Assembly (NCBI GenBank): GCA_903834185.1
Contig: CAILHX010000008.1
Location: 32,160-96,159, forward strand
Source: an uncultured Methylophilaceae bacterium
GTDB taxonomy: Bacteria; Pseudomonadota; Gammaproteobacteria; Burkholderiales; Methylophilaceae
Reading direction: 5' to 3'
Length of the DNA stretch: 64,000 nucleotides
Shown here: piece after piece, positions 1 through 9,732 of the stretch
Layout: each line of letters begins with the position of its first letter
Position numbering within the stretch: the first letter of the stretch is position 1
Made by a program: the position numbers and the translations under genes
Notes under the pieces: model-generated
What the model saw: only the letters and a program-made list of their open reading frames with translations
Database searches by the model: none
What the model was told of the DNA's origin: nothing

Positions 1-2314
1 CGTTGCACGGCCACTGAATACTGCCAAGTTCATCAAGCTTCTTGAAGCTGACACCCTTGAACGTCGGGGTCAGCCGCGCGATTTCATCCATGATGTCGGA
101 AGCATGCTTATACTCCATCGGATAGCCCATGGCAGCAGATAGCATGGCTGTGACTTCCCAGTCTTCATAACCGTTCTTCGGGGTCATCACGCGGCGCACC
201 GGGGAGATGCGGCGCTCTGCATTGGTAAACGTGCCGCTTTTCTCCAGGAAGGAAGCACCGGGGAAGAATATGTGTGCAAATTTTGCGGTCTCGTTGAGGA
301 ACAGATCCTGAACGATGACGCATTCCATTGATTCCAGGGCATGCGTCACATGCTGCGTATCCGGGTCGGATTGCGCGATGTCTTCTCCGTTGCAATACAG
401 CCCTTTGAATGTGCCTTCTGATGCCATATCCAGCATGTTGGGAATACGCAGGCCGGGGTCGTCGCTGAGCGGTCTACCCCATGCAGATTCAAATTGGGCG
501 CGAGCTTCCACATCCGACACATGCCGGTAACCGGGATATTCATGCGGCATGGATCCCATATCGCAAGAGCCCTGCACATTGTTCTGACCGCGCAGCGGAT
601 TGACGCCCACCCCTTCGCGCCCGATGTTGGCAGTCGCCATGGCCAGATTGGCGATACCCATCACCATGGTCGAACCCTGGCTATGTTCAGTCACGCCAAG
701 GCCGTAATAGATCGCGGCGTTGCCGCCGGTTGCATACAATCTGGCGGCTGCACGTAATTGTGCAGCCGGAATGCTCAGCTCTTCTTCCAGTGCTTCCGGC
801 GAATTTTCCGGTTTTGACACAAAATCCCGCCATGCCACATAAGAATCCCATTCGCAGCGCTCTTTTACAAATGCCTCATCTGCCAGACCTTCGGTCACGA
901 TCACATGTGCCATGGCAGAAATCAGCGCCACATTCGTGCCCGGACGCAGTTTGAGGTGATAGTCTGCTTTGATGTGTGGAGATGACACCAGATCAATGGC
1001 ACGTGGATCAGCGATGATGAGTTTGGCACCTTGACGCAGCCTGCGCTTCATTTGCGATGCGAATACCGGATGACCATCAGTAGGATTGGCACCGATGACC
1101 ATGATGACGTCCGATTGCATCACCGAATCAAAGGTCTGCGTACCGGCCGATTCGCCCAGCGTCTGTTTCAGGCCATAACCGGTAGGTGAATGACAGACGC
1201 GAGCGCAAGTATCCACATTATTGGTGCCCCATACTGCACGCACAAGTTTCTGTACTACGTACACTTCTTCGTTGGTGCAACGCGACGAGGTGATCGCGCC
1301 TATGGATTCCTTGCCGTATTTTTCCTTGATGCGGGTCAGTTCGCTTGCTGCGTAACTGATCGCTTCTTCCCAAGAGACTTCCTGCCATGGGTCTTTGATG
1401 CTCTTGCGTATCATGGGTTTGGTCATACGGTCGCTGTGCGTGGCATACCCCCATGCAAAACGGCCTTTCACACATGAGTGCCCATGGTTTGCGCCGCCGT
1501 TCTTATTGGGCACCATGCGGATCACTTGTTCGCCCTTCATCTCGGCATTGAATGAGCAACCAACGCCGCAATAGGCGCAGGTGGTGGTAACGCTATGTTC
1601 AGGCACACCGTGGTCGATCACTGACTTTTCCATCAGCGTCGCTGTCGGGCATGCCTGCACGCAAGCGCCACACGATACACATTCGGAATCTAGGAAGTTC
1701 TCGGTACCGGAAGCCACTTTGGATTCAAAACCGCGCCCCTGGATGGTCAGCGCAAAAGTACCCTGGGTCTCTTCGCAAGCACGTACACAACGGGAACAAA
1801 CGATGCACTTGGAAGGGTCGAAGGTAAAGTATGGGTTGGATTCGTCTTTTTCTGCCTTGAGATGGTTGTCGCCGTCATAGCCATAACGCACTTCACGCAA
1901 ACCCACTGCACCGGCCATGTCCTGCAATTCGCAATCACCATTGGCGGCACAGGTCAGGCAATCAAGCGGGTGATCCGAAATATACAGTTCCATCACGCCG
2001 CGCCTGATGTCGGCCAGTTTTGACGTTTGGGTATGGACTTTCAATCCATCGTCCACCAGTGTGGTGCATGATGCCGGGTAACCTTTCCGGCCTTCAATCT
2101 CCACCAGACACAGGCGACATGAACCAAACGGCTCCAGACTATCGGTCGCACACAGCTTTGGTACGCTGACACCGGCAGCCATGGCTGCGCGCATGATGGA
2201 AGTGCCAGCAGGTACGGTGACCTGCTGCCCGTCTATGTTCAGCGTGACCTGCTTGTCGCTGGTCTTGGCCGGTGTGCCGTAATCGGTCTGGTCGTTCATG
2301 ATGTGGTTATCCAT
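1..2314 (-). CDS. fdsA: NAD-dependent formate dehydrogenase, molybdenum-containing alpha subunit (C-terminus outside window)
   Basis: Catalytic subunit of the cytosolic FdsGBA formate dehydrogenase, which oxidises formate to CO2 at a molybdopterin-guanine-dinucleotide centre. My translation from ATG 2314 (preceded by AAGGAG about 9 nt away) gives 771 visible residues; the family is normally over 900, so the C-terminus lies left of base 1. Visible in order: a [2Fe-2S] ferredoxin domain (Cys55, 66, 69, 83), a His115/Cys119/122/128 cluster site, two ferredoxin-type 4Fe-4S motifs (Cys170-180 and Cys212-222), a further Cys246/249/253 cluster site, then the molybdopterin oxidoreductase domain. The Mo ligand is Cys374 (ARVCHSPTGYG), encoded by TGT, so this is not a selenoenzyme. 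It follows fdsB by 33 nt in the same direction. fdsC/fdsD would be expected further left but cannot be seen. Confidence 0.95.
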   Translation of the reverse strand, partial: MDNHIMNDQTDYGTPAKTSDKQVTLNIDGQQVTVPAGTSIMRAAMAAGVSVPKLCATDSLEPFGSCRLCLVEIEGRKGYPASCTTLVDDGLKVHTQTSKLADIRRGVMELYISDHPLDCLTCAANGDCELQDMAGAVGLREVRYGYDGDNHLKAEKDESNPYFTFDPSKCIVCSRCVRACEETQGTFALTIQGRGFESKVASGTENFLDSECVSCGACVQACPTATLMEKSVIDHGVPEHSVTTTCAYCGVGCSFNAEMKGEQVIRMVPNKNGGANHGHSCVKGRFAWGYATHSDRMTKPMIRKSIKDPWQEVSWEEAISYAASELTRIKEKYGKESIGAITSSRCTNEEVYVVQKLVRAVWGTNNVDTCARVCHSPTGYGLKQTLGESAGTQTFDSVMQSDVIMVIGANPTDGHPVFASQMKRRLRQGAKLIIADPRAIDLVSSPHIKADYHLKLRPGTNVALISAMAHVIVTEGLADEAFVKERCEWDSYVAWRDFVSKPENSPEALEEELSIPAAQLRAAARLYATGGNAAIYYGLGVTEHSQGSTMVMGIANLAMATANIGREGVGVNPLRGQNNVQGSCDMGSMPHEYPGYRHVSDVEARAQFESAWGRPLSDDPGLRIPNMLDMASEGTFKGLYCNGEDIAQSDPDTQHVTHALESMECVIVQDLFLNETAKFAHIFFPGASFLEKSGTFTNAERRISPVRRVMTPKNGYEDWEVTAMLSAAMGYPMEYKHASDIMDEIARLTPTFKGVSFKKLDELGSIQWPCN

Positions 2315-2347
2315 GATGCATATCTCCTTGATTTTTTGACCTGTCAG

Positions 2348-3892
2348 TTAGGCAGCAAGTTCATGCTGTTGCAGGCCAAAGTCTTCTGGAAAATGGTTGA
2401 TCGCGCTCAGTACCGGGTATGGCGTCATGCCACCCAGTGCGCATAAAGAGCCATTGAGCATGGTATCGCTTAAGTCACGTACCAGTTTGGCGTTTTTTTC
2501 TGGCTGCGTGCCGGCAATGATCTTATCCATCACCTCGACACCGCGCGTCGACCCTATTCTGCACGGAGTACACTTGCCGCAGGATTCTATGGCGCAGAAT
2601 TCAAATGCATAGCGCGCCATCCTGGCCATGTCCACGGTATCGTCGAATGCAACGATACCGCCATGTCCCAGCACTGCCCAGATCTCGCTGAATTTCTCGT
2701 AATCCAGCGGGGTGTCGAATTGAGATTCCGGCAGATAGGCACCCAGTGGGCCACCGACCTGCACTGCGCGGATAGGACGCCCGGATGCCGAACCGCCGCC
2801 GTAATCGTACAATAGCTCGCGTAGCGTAATGCCGAAAGCCTTCTCAACCAGGCCGCAATATTTTATATTGCCAGCAAGCTGGATAGGCAGCGTACCGCGC
2901 GAACGACCCATGCCGTAATCACGGTAAAAGGCAGCTCCTTTATCCAGTATGATGGGCACGGTCGCCAACGAGATCACATTGTTGACCACGGTCGGTTTGC
3001 CGAACAGCCCTTCTATCGCTGGTAGTGGCGGTTTGAAGCGAATCACGCCGCGCTTGCCTTCCAGACTTTCCAGCAATGAGGTCTCCTCGCCGCAGATATA
3101 TGCACCGGCAGCGCGGCGGACTTCCAGATGAAAGCGATGACCGCTACCAAGGATGTCGTCACCCAGATAGCCTGCCGCATAGGCGTTCTTTATCGCTTCA
3201 TTCAGTACGACAAGCGCGTCCGGGTATTCCGACCTGAGATAGATATAGCCCTGATCTGCGCCGACTGCGAGACCGGCAATGGTCATCCCTTCAATCAGTA
3301 CCAGCGGGTCGCCTTCCATGATCATGCGGTCGGAATAGGTACCGGAATCGCCTTCGTCGGCATTGCATACGATGTACTTTTGCTGCGCAGTGCATCCCAG
3401 CACAGTCTTCCATTTAATGCCGGTGGGGAAAGCCGCTCCGCCCCGTCCTCGCAAACCGCTATCCGTGACTTCCTGCACGATGGCCGCAGGGGCAAGTTCC
3501 AGCGCCTTACACAAGCCGCGATATCCCTCATGCGCCACATAATCACTCACTGAAACCGGGTCGGTAATACCAACGCGCGAAAAAGTTAGGCGCTCCTGCT
3601 TCTTCAGCCATGGCAGTTCATCCGTCACACCCAAACGTAGGGGGTGTTCCCCGCCATTCAGGAAATCATTGTCGAACAGCCCTTTGATATCTTCAGGCGC
3701 GACCGGCCCGTAAGCGATACGCCCTTTTGCGGTAACCACCTCTATCATGGGCTCCAGCCAGTACATGCCGCGAGAACCGTTACGGACAATGTCAACCGTA
3801 GTGCCTGCGTGGGCCTGAATTGCTGCAGCAATCTCGTCCGCGCCCAGGGAAAGTGCTGACGAGTCACGTGGTATGTATAGCCGGGTACTCAT
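2348..3892 (-). CDS. fdsB: Formate dehydrogenase beta subunit (FMN/NAD-binding, NuoF-like)
   Basis: Diaphorase subunit that passes formate electrons through FMN to NAD+. The 514-aa protein has an N-terminal thioredoxin-like segment of about 110 residues and then the NuoF-type core: the glycine-rich FMN/NADH loop [13 protein letters not shown], the [11 protein letters not shown] stretch, and a C-terminal 4Fe-4S site ([10 protein letters not shown] plus the later SLCALGG cysteine). Length and domain order fit FdsB/HoxF-type subunits. The start ATG overlaps the fdsG stop by 4 nt, which suggests translational coupling, and fdsA follows 33 nt downstream. A hydrogenase HoxF subunit was considered, but the FdsA partner settles the identity. 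Confidence 0.95.
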   Translation of the reverse strand: MSTRLYIPRDSSALSLGADEIAAAIQAHAGTTVDIVRNGSRGMYWLEPMIEVVTAKGRIAYGPVAPEDIKGLFDNDFLNGGEHPLRLGVTDELPWLKKQERLTFSRVGITDPVSVSDYVAHEGYRGLCKALELAPAAIVQEVTDSGLRGRGGAAFPTGIKWKTVLGCTAQQKYIVCNADEGDSGTYSDRMIMEGDPLVLIEGMTIAGLAVGADQGYIYLRSEYPDALVVLNEAIKNAYAAGYLGDDILGSGHRFHLEVRRAAGAYICGEETSLLESLEGKRGVIRFKPPLPAIEGLFGKPTVVNNVISLATVPIILDKGAAFYRDYGMGRSRGTLPIQLAGNIKYCGLVEKAFGITLRELLYDYGGGSASGRPIRAVQVGGPLGAYLPESQFDTPLDYEKFSEIWAVLGHGGIVAFDDTVDMARMARYAFEFCAIESCGKCTPCRIGSTRGVEVMDKIIAGTQPEKNAKLVRDLSDTMLNGSLCALGGMTPYPVLSAINHFPEDFGLQQHELAA

Positions 3893-4356
3893 TTGGGCTT
3901 CCTTGATGAAGTAAGCAGGGCATCCAGTCTGGCCTTGCTGACCCGACCATATACTTTTTCGTCCAGCATGACTGCAGGTGAAAGCGCACAGTTACCCAGA
4001 CAATAGACGGGCTCCATGGAAATTGCGCCATCTTTGGTGGTCTGGTGATATTCAACATTCAATACAGTTTTGGCATGAGCTTCCAGTTCCGTGGACCCCA
4101 TCGCCTGACAGGATTCGGCTCTGCAGATATGCAGAACATGCTGACCGGGAGGAGTAGTTATGAAATGGTGATAAAAGCTCACCACACCATGCACCTCAGC
4201 AACCGAAATATTAAGTGCCTTGGAAATCAACTTATAACTGTGCTCTGGGATGTAGCCAATGTCATCCTGAATACTGTGAAGCAAGGGCAACAAGCCGCCG
4301 GGAGTAGCCTTATGGGCGTCTATATGTTTTTCTACAAGTAAGTCTTCGGATAACAA
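3889..4356 (-). CDS. fdsG: Formate dehydrogenase gamma subunit (2Fe-2S, NuoE-like)
   Basis: Small iron-sulfur subunit that relays electrons between FdsB and FdsA. It belongs to the NuoE/thioredoxin-like 2Fe-2S family, with cysteines in [11 protein letters not shown] and [12 protein letters not shown] place the start at TTG 4356 because GTAGGAG lies 5 nt upstream; an in-frame ATG at 4386 would add ten residues (one a Cys) not typical of the family and would leave the Shine-Dalgarno inside the gene. The product is then 155 aa, the usual size. It is the first gene of fdsGBA. The AT-rich stretch 4387-4474 behind it presumably holds the promoter, but I see no convincing -35/-10 pair. Confidence 0.92.
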   Translation of the reverse strand: MLSEDLLVEKHIDAHKATPGGLLPLLHSIQDDIGYIPEHSYKLISKALNISVAEVHGVVSFYHHFITTPPGQHVLHICRAESCQAMGSTELEAHAKTVLNVEYHQTTKDGAISMEPVYCLGNCALSPAVMLDEKVYGRVSKARLDALLTSSRKPK

Positions 4357-4474
4357 AATAACTCCTACACAATCTAGACAAATCACGAGTCTAATATCTT
4401 ACGATGGTTATATTTATATGTATATACCGATTTTAAGCCTTTTTCTCTGCTGAAATTCTTGTTGCAAGCCGCAT

Positions 4475-5176
4475 CTAAGGCACTTCTGCACTATTCATTC
4501 GGGCAAGAATAATCCCGGTTTTTTTTGCCAGCCCTCGCGCTACACGATGGCTGTCGTAAAACCGGGGATTTGGAACCATAGCTGCCAGTTGCGCAGCTTG
4601 CTCGGTATCCAGTCCGGCAGCACTGACATGATAGTAGTGTCTAGCAGCAGCTTCAGCTCCGAAGACACCATTTCCCCATTCGATACTATTCAGATATATC
4701 TCAAGAATACGGCGTTTGCTCATCATATTCTCCAGCATCACCGTGATCATCGCTTCTTCCAGCTTGCGCCAGGGAGTGCGGCGACCTGATAAGAACAGGT
4801 TTTTGGCAAGTTGCTGGCTGATAGTAGATCCACCTGCGATGATTTTGCCTTTTTTCACATTCTTTTCGTAGGCCTTTTGCATGCCATCCCAGTCAAAACC
4901 TTCGTGGTCCACGAATTTCGCATCTTCTGCGGCAATCACGGCACGTTTGAGATTATTGGAAATACGGTTGTAAGGCACCCAACGATGCTGGATCTCGGCA
5001 TCCGGATTTTTGGTTTGCAACACTTTTTCCTGTGCGACCATGAAGGCACTGCTGTCAGGATTATGATCAACCCACCACCACACATGCAGAAAAAGCCAGA
5101 CCTGATAGACAAGCAGCAACAGCGCCGCCCATAGCACCAGGCGCCAGAGCAAAGAAGGCGAAGTGCGACGTTTCAT
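4475..5176 (-). CDS. mtgA: Monofunctional biosynthetic peptidoglycan transglycosylase
   Basis: Polymerises lipid II into glycan strands in the periplasm. The 233-aa protein has an N-terminal membrane anchor (hydrophobic residues about 10-32, rich in Trp/Leu) and a GT51 domain. The catalytic-glutamate motif AAEDAKFVDHEGFDWDG and the GGSTISQQLAKN motif are both present. There is no transpeptidase domain, which separates it from bifunctional PBPs. Its start overlaps the end of aroE by 4 nt, so rhodanese-aroE-mtgA reads as one operon. Confidence 0.95.
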   Translation of the reverse strand: MKRRTSPSLLWRLVLWAALLLLVYQVWLFLHVWWWVDHNPDSSAFMVAQEKVLQTKNPDAEIQHRWVPYNRISNNLKRAVIAAEDAKFVDHEGFDWDGMQKAYEKNVKKGKIIAGGSTISQQLAKNLFLSGRRTPWRKLEEAMITVMLENMMSKRRILEIYLNSIEWGNGVFGAEAAARHYYHVSAAGLDTEQAAQLAAMVPNPRFYDSHRVARGLAKKTGIILARMNSAEVP

Positions 5177-6015
5177 GCAGAACGAAGTTGAGCGATCACG
5201 GGAGCGGTATCGGGTCGCACACCTCGCCAGATAAAAAAGGCTTCGGCAGCCTGCTCCACCAGCATGCCCAAACCGTCTGCGACTTGAGCGCCGTGCGTGC
5301 GTGCGAATTTCATAAAAGGTGTTTCGCGACCATACATCATGTCATAAGCCAGTGCACCGGGGGCGAAAACGCTGTCAGGGATCGCTGGAAGTTCATCATT
5401 CAGGCTGCTTGAAGTAGCATTGATAACCAAATCGAAGCTGCAGCCATTTAACTCCTCAAAGCATTTGGCTAGCACCTCGGTATCATCAGCTCGAAGTTTA
5501 GCAAGCGGTGCCAGAATTTTTGCAGCTTCCTCAGCTTTGGCAAAGGTTCTATTGGAAATGATCAGTTGCATAGGTGACTGTTCCCGCAACGGTCCGAGTA
5601 CGCCAAATGCGGCACCGCCTGCTCCAACCAATAACACCTTCTTACCCTTTATATCAAAGCCAAGATTTTTGCTGATGTCAGTTACCAATCCCACACCATC
5701 TGTATTGTCGCCAGAAATCTCGCCATTGCAAAAGCTGAGCGTATTGATAGCCCTCGCGAATTCTGCACGAGGGGTATCTCGTTTACTCGTTTTCAGGAAA
5801 GCGCTGTATTTGAAAGGCACGGTAACGTTCGCACCTTTATAACCTTGCGCAATCAAACGGTCCACCGTTTTGGAAAAACCGTCCTCAGTATCTATTGGCG
5901 CAAGAACGCGCTCATAGCTTATATCCTGCCGGGTTTGCCTGGCAAAAGCCGCGTGGATCTCAGGTGACTTGCTGTGCTCAACGGGGTTACCGATGACAGC
6001 ATATTTATCTGTCAC
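5173..6015 (-). CDS. aroE: Shikimate dehydrogenase
   Basis: Reduces 3-dehydroshikimate to shikimate with NADPH in aromatic amino acid synthesis. The 280-aa protein shows the N-terminal substrate motif (YAVIGNPVEHSKSPEIH), the catalytic Lys/Asp region (NVTVPFK, NTDGVG) and a Rossmann glycine motif (LLVGAGGAAFG) followed by the NRT segment of AroE-type enzymes. It abuts the rhodanese gene upstream (no gap) and overlaps mtgA downstream by 4 nt. Size and motifs are ordinary for AroE. Confidence 0.96.
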   Translation of the reverse strand: MTDKYAVIGNPVEHSKSPEIHAAFARQTRQDISYERVLAPIDTEDGFSKTVDRLIAQGYKGANVTVPFKYSAFLKTSKRDTPRAEFARAINTLSFCNGEISGDNTDGVGLVTDISKNLGFDIKGKKVLLVGAGGAAFGVLGPLREQSPMQLIISNRTFAKAEEAAKILAPLAKLRADDTEVLAKCFEELNGCSFDLVINATSSSLNDELPAIPDSVFAPGALAYDMMYGRETPFMKFARTHGAQVADGLGMLVEQAAEAFFIWRGVRPDTAPVIAQLRSA

Positions 6016-6465
6016 TTAATTACTCCAAGGCAATCCCGCTGCTTTCCAGCCATTGGTTTTTCCTCGCTGCTTTTCGCGATTGGGCTCACCTTCGAATCCT
6101 TGCAGTACATTGTAGCTTTCGGTGTAGCCCGCCTGCTGAGCTGCTGTTGCTGCATTATGGGAGCGGCCGCCGCTGCGGCAGATAAACATGACCAGCGATT
6201 CCTTGTCCACCTGCATTGTCAGCTGAGCAAGAAAATCAGGATTCGGCTTCCAGTCAGGATAATAAGACCATTCAATATGTTCCGCACCAGGTATACGCCC
6301 GACCAGATCCAGCTCCTGTCTGCTACGCACATCCACCAGCTTGGCATGCGGTGCTGATTGCAAAACCTCCTGTGCTTGCTGCGGCGTCAGTGCACCCGAG
6401 TAAGGCAAATCATTTGCCAATGCAACCTGCTTGGCTTCTTCCAAAGTTTTACTAAGTGAGTTCAT
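6016..6465 (-). CDS. Single-domain rhodanese-like sulfurtransferase
   Basis: A cytosolic 149-aa rhodanese-fold protein. The active-site loop is FICRSGGRSHNAA, with Cys followed by the RSGGRS loop typical of sulfurtransferases, and the CH2A-type motif KLVDVRSRQEL is upstream of it. There is no signal peptide. It heads a probable operon with aroE and mtgA. A -10-like TATAAT on the minus strand lies at 6495-6500, and TTAGGA precedes the start. The physiological sulfur acceptor cannot be read from sequence. Confidence 0.85.
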   Translation of the reverse strand: MNSLSKTLEEAKQVALANDLPYSGALTPQQAQEVLQSAPHAKLVDVRSRQELDLVGRIPGAEHIEWSYYPDWKPNPDFLAQLTMQVDKESLVMFICRSGGRSHNAATAAQQAGYTESYNVLQGFEGEPNREKQRGKTNGWKAAGLPWSN

Positions 6466-6527
6466 GATACTTTCCTAATCCAGATAATATTTGCATTATA
6501 CCCTCGACAAACGGCATGCTTCAGCTG

Positions 6528-6572
6528 GCACGTGATTGGTGCAGAAAAATTTTGGTTGCACTTTATTGGTGC
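6528..6572 (+). promoter_or_regulatory. Two NtrC-type enhancer sites upstream of glnA
   Basis: Two copies of the pattern GCAC-N5-TGGTGC occur at 6528-6542 (GCACGTGATTGGTGC) and 6558-6572 (GCACTTTATTGGTGC), 30 bp apart, so roughly on the same helix face. They closely match the NtrC operator known from enterobacterial glnA. They lie 63 to 107 bp upstream of the sigma-54 promoter at 6635. A third half-site-like TTGGTGC is seen nearby. Confidence 0.82.
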
Positions 6573-6634
6573 GTCATGTTTTGGTTTTATTTCGTTTATG
6601 CCTGTGGGAAAATGGCATTTCATCGTAATTCGCG

Positions 6635-6650
6635 TGGCACGTTTTATGCT
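6635..6650 (+). promoter_or_regulatory. Sigma-54 promoter of glnA
   Basis: TGGCACGTTTTATGCT carries the -24 GG and -12 GC exactly ten bases apart, with a near-consensus TGGCAC half. The transcript would start near 6660, about 40 nt before the glnA ATG at 6701, which has AGGAGA upstream. Together with the NtrC sites this predicts activation of glnA under nitrogen limitation by the NtrBC pair encoded just downstream. Confidence 0.85.
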
Positions 6651-6700
6651 ACCTCATAACCTAGTCTTACTTTTAACCACAACAAATTCAGGAGATACAA

Positions 6701-8110
6701 ATGGCAGTCGCTGACGTAATGAAAATGATCAAGGACAACGATATTCGTTTCGTTGACTTTCGCTTCACTGACACTCGCGGTAAGGAGCAGCACGTGAGCG
6801 TGCCAGTTTCTGCCTTCGATGAAAAAAAGTTTACCGAAGGGCACGCATTTGACGGCTCTTCCATCGCCGGCTGGAAAGGCATCAACGCTTCTGACATGCA
6901 ACTGATGCCTGACCCGGATACGGCCAACATCGATCCTTTTTTCGATGAACCAACGCTGATCCTGACTTGCGACGTGCTCGAACCGGAAACCGGTGAAGGC
7001 TATGACCGCGACCCACGCTCCATCGCCAAGCGCGCAGAGGCCTACCTCAAATCATCCGGCATTGGCGACACCGCCTACTTCGGCCCGGAACCAGAATTCT
7101 TTATTTTCGACTCCGTAACATGGAGTGCCGACATGTCCGGCAGTTCAGTCAAGATCAATGCCGATGAAGCTGCATGGGCTTCAGCCAACATAATAGAAGG
7201 TGGTAATATCGGTCACCGTCCTGCCGTCAAGGGCGGCTATTTCCCGGTTCCTCCTGTGGATTCACTGCAGGATATCCGTTCTGCCATGTGTATCGCACTT
7301 GAAGAAATGGGCGTACCCGTTGAAGTGCACCACCACGAAGTGGCAACTGCAGGACAGTGTGAAATCGGCACCCTGTTTTCTTCCCTCACCAAGCGTGCCG
7401 ACTGGACGCAGATCCTGAAATATGTGGTATTGAACGTTGCACATCAGTATGGCAAGACGGCTACTTTCATGCCTAAGCCTATCGTTGGCGACAACGGCTC
7501 CGGCATGCATGTGCACCAATCCATCTGGAAAGATGGCAAGAATCTCTTTGCAGGCAATGGCTACGCAGGACTGAGTGACTTTGCACTATATTACATAGGC
7601 GGCATCATCAAGCACGCACGTGCACTGAATGCCATCACCAATCCTGGCACCAACTCTTACAAGCGTCTTGTTCCAGGCTTCGAGGCTCCAGTGAAACTGG
7701 CCTACTCTGCCCGTAACCGTTCGGCTTCTATCCGCGTACCTTATGTACAGTCAGACAAGGCGCGTCGTATCGAAGCACGCTTCCCTGATCCTATCGCCAA
7801 CCCATATCTGGCTTTCTCTGCATTGATGATGGCCGGTCTCGATGGCGTGCAAAACAAGATACATCCTGGCGAACCAGCGACTAAAGACCTCTACCATTTG
7901 TCGCCTGAAGAAGATGCACAAATTCCAACCGTATGTTCCAGCCTTGAGCAGGCACTGGAATATCTGGACAAGGATCGCGAGTTCCTCACCCGTGGCGGCG
8001 TGTTCTCAAACGATATGCTTGATGCCTATATTGAGCTGAAAATGCAGGAAGTTACGCGCTTCCGCATGACCACGCATCCAATTGAGTTTGATATGTACTA
8101 CAGCTGCTAA
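6701..8110 (+). CDS. glnA: Glutamine synthetase type I
   Basis: Makes glutamine from glutamate, ammonia and ATP; a dodecameric GS-I enzyme. The 469-aa length is standard. N-terminal beta-grasp residues ([15 protein letters not shown]), the DGSSI loop, metal-binding motifs, [10 protein letters not shown] and the C-terminal [12 protein letters not shown] segment are all present. The regulatory adenylylation tyrosine is Tyr398 ([11 protein letters not shown], codon 7892-7894), so GlnE control is expected. It stands alone behind its own sigma-54/NtrC promoter and is followed by a clear terminator, so ntrBC probably have their own promoter or depend on read-through. Confidence 0.98.
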   Translation: MAVADVMKMIKDNDIRFVDFRFTDTRGKEQHVSVPVSAFDEKKFTEGHAFDGSSIAGWKGINASDMQLMPDPDTANIDPFFDEPTLILTCDVLEPETGEGYDRDPRSIAKRAEAYLKSSGIGDTAYFGPEPEFFIFDSVTWSADMSGSSVKINADEAAWASANIIEGGNIGHRPAVKGGYFPVPPVDSLQDIRSAMCIALEEMGVPVEVHHHEVATAGQCEIGTLFSSLTKRADWTQILKYVVLNVAHQYGKTATFMPKPIVGDNGSGMHVHQSIWKDGKNLFAGNGYAGLSDFALYYIGGIIKHARALNAITNPGTNSYKRLVPGFEAPVKLAYSARNRSASIRVPYVQSDKARRIEARFPDPIANPYLAFSALMMAGLDGVQNKIHPGEPATKDLYHLSPEEDAQIPTVCSSLEQALEYLDKDREFLTRGGVFSNDMLDAYIELKMQEVTRFRMTTHPIEFDMYYSC

Positions 8111-8131
8111 TTTATAACGCGGCAAGATGAG

Positions 8132-8159
8132 GGCGGGGATGAAAATCTCCGCCTTTTTT
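8132..8159 (+). terminator. Rho-independent terminator of glnA
   Basis: A 9-bp stem (GGCGGGGAT / ATCTCCGCC, one G-T pair) closes a GAAA loop and is followed directly by six T residues. It lies 21 nt after the glnA stop codon. Confidence 0.9.
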
Positions 8160-8195
8160 ATTGGCCTCAGCGTCAATCTCCACTAAACTGCATAT

Positions 8196-8594
8196 ATGAA
8201 AACACTATTGTTTTTTTTCGGACTTTGCTTTACCACTATCGCTGTTGCGCAAACCTGCTCTTATGGCAAGGTAGGTAATTCCGTCATGATTGCCAATGTA
8301 CCTTTGCAGTCCACCCGAAATCATGCCCAAGGGGAATGCTTCGGGGAGGCAGAAGCAGAATCGTCAAAAACCACAAAATTCATTAAAAACAGCCCTACGC
8401 CAACAGACTTCCCCAAAGTTGATGCCGCCACGCAACAACAACGCGATGGCACCCGTCGACAGATTTTGCAGGATGAATTGAATAGTGAGCACAAGGCGCT
8501 GGAAGAAGCACAAAAATCCAATAAGACCCCCGATATCACGCTACATCAGCAAAATATCAATATGCTGGAAAAAGAACTATCCAGTATCAAGTAG
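8196..8594 (+). CDS. Small secreted protein of unknown function between glnA and ntrB
   Basis: A 132-aa product with a clear signal peptide (MKTLLFFFGLCFTTIAVA, likely cleavage before QTCSYG). The mature part has two cysteines (TCSYG and GECFG) that could form a disulfide. The Lys/Glu/Gln-rich C-terminal half (about residues 78-132) looks helical and may be a coiled coil. Small periplasmic proteins of DUF4124 type often sit between glnA and ntrBC in betaproteobacteria; the position fits but I do not see that family's hallmark motif. Function unknown; a nitrogen link is guilt by association only. Confidence 0.75.
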   Translation: MKTLLFFFGLCFTTIAVAQTCSYGKVGNSVMIANVPLQSTRNHAQGECFGEAEAESSKTTKFIKNSPTPTDFPKVDAATQQQRDGTRRQILQDELNSEHKALEEAQKSNKTPDITLHQQNINMLEKELSSIK

Positions 8595-8646
8595 TGTTTT
8601 TTTACGCGCATCGCAAATTCTGGCGCGGCTCTTGCTAATCTAACTT

Positions 8647-9732
8647 ATGGTTTATCTTACCCCTCCCGATTTCTCCGGTCTCGAGTACCTCGCCACTGCC
8701 ACATTATTGCTGGACAGTGAGCAGCGTATCTCCTATGTCAACCCCGCTGCCGAAGTGATGTTCGCTGTCAGTCGCAGTCAAATTGTGGGGATGACGGTGA
8801 GACAATTATTTCTTGATGCAGAGGTGCTGACACTTGCTGTCAATAACGCTCTGGCAAAACAAAGCCCGTATCGTGAACACGAATTCCTGATCACCACCTA
8901 CCGCCACCTCACCTTGTCAGTCACCTGCATCGTGACGCCGATGGAGGCTTCTTCCGCCAGTCTGGTACTCGAATTCCTGCAAATGGATCAGCAGCTACGA
9001 ATAGCGCGTGAAGAGCGTATGCTGATACAGCAGCAAGCCAATGCCGAACTGTTGCGCAACCTCGCGCACGAAATACGTAATCCCTTGGGAGGCCTGCGGG
9101 GAGCGGCGCAATTGCTGGAAGGAGAACTGCCCCAGCCCGGATTGCGCGAATACACGCAAGTCATCATCAAAGAAGCTGATAGGCTACAAAAACTGATGGA
9201 TAGACTGCTTGCACCACACCAGATCCCCAAGTACGAACTGACCAATATACATGAAGTATTGGAACGCGTACGCAGCCTGCTGCTGGCCGAATCCTCTCAA
9301 AATATTGTAGTCAAGCGTGATTACGATCTTAGCCTGCCCGATATTGTGGGCGATAAGGAAAAGCTTATCCAGGCAGTGCTCAATATCACGCGTAATGCTG
9401 TGCAGGCAATGCCGGAAAAAGGCGAGATTACGCTCCGAACGCGCTCCGAACGTCAGGTAACTCTCGCTAAAAAACGCTATCGCGTCGCAATCAAACTGCA
9501 AATCATAGATAACGGTCCCGGTATTCCCGAAGCCATACGCGAACGCATTTTCTATCCTCTGGTATCGGGCCGTGAAGGTGGTACTGGCCTGGGATTAACT
9601 CTGGCACAAAATTTCATTACGCAGCACCATGGCATGATCGAGTGTGAAAGCGCGCCGGGGCGCACTTGCTTTACCATTCTTCTGCCAATTGAAACAAATA
9701 CAAAATCAACTAAATATCAGGAAAAAAAATGA
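8647..9732 (+). CDS. ntrB: Nitrogen regulation sensor histidine kinase NtrB (GlnL)
   Basis: Soluble kinase that phosphorylates or dephosphorylates NtrC according to PII status. The 361-aa protein has an N-terminal PAS domain (about residues 15-110), a HisKA domain with phospho-acceptor His141 in NLAHEIRNPLGGL, and a C-terminal HATPase (N box NITRNAVQAMP, G1 DNGPGIPE, G2 GGTGLGL). There is no transmembrane segment, as expected for NtrB. It overlaps ntrC by 4 nt. Confidence 0.96.
   Translation: MVYLTPPDFSGLEYLATATLLLDSEQRISYVNPAAEVMFAVSRSQIVGMTVRQLFLDAEVLTLAVNNALAKQSPYREHEFLITTYRHLTLSVTCIVTPMEASSASLVLEFLQMDQQLRIAREERMLIQQQANAELLRNLAHEIRNPLGGLRGAAQLLEGELPQPGLREYTQVIIKEADRLQKLMDRLLAPHQIPKYELTNIHEVLERVRSLLLAESSQNIVVKRDYDLSLPDIVGDKEKLIQAVLNITRNAVQAMPEKGEITLRTRSERQVTLAKKRYRVAIKLQIIDNGPGIPEAIRERIFYPLVSGREGGTGLGLTLAQNFITQHHGMIECESAPGRTCFTILLPIETNTKSTKYQEKK

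Noticed and set aside
1..2314. FdsA as a selenocysteine enzyme
   Set aside because: The Mo-ligand position is a TGT cysteine codon and no in-frame TGA was met in the translated part.
6526..6542. TGGCACGTGATTGGTGC as a second sigma-54 promoter
   Set aside because: GG to GC spacing is 12, not 10; it fits an NtrC enhancer site instead.
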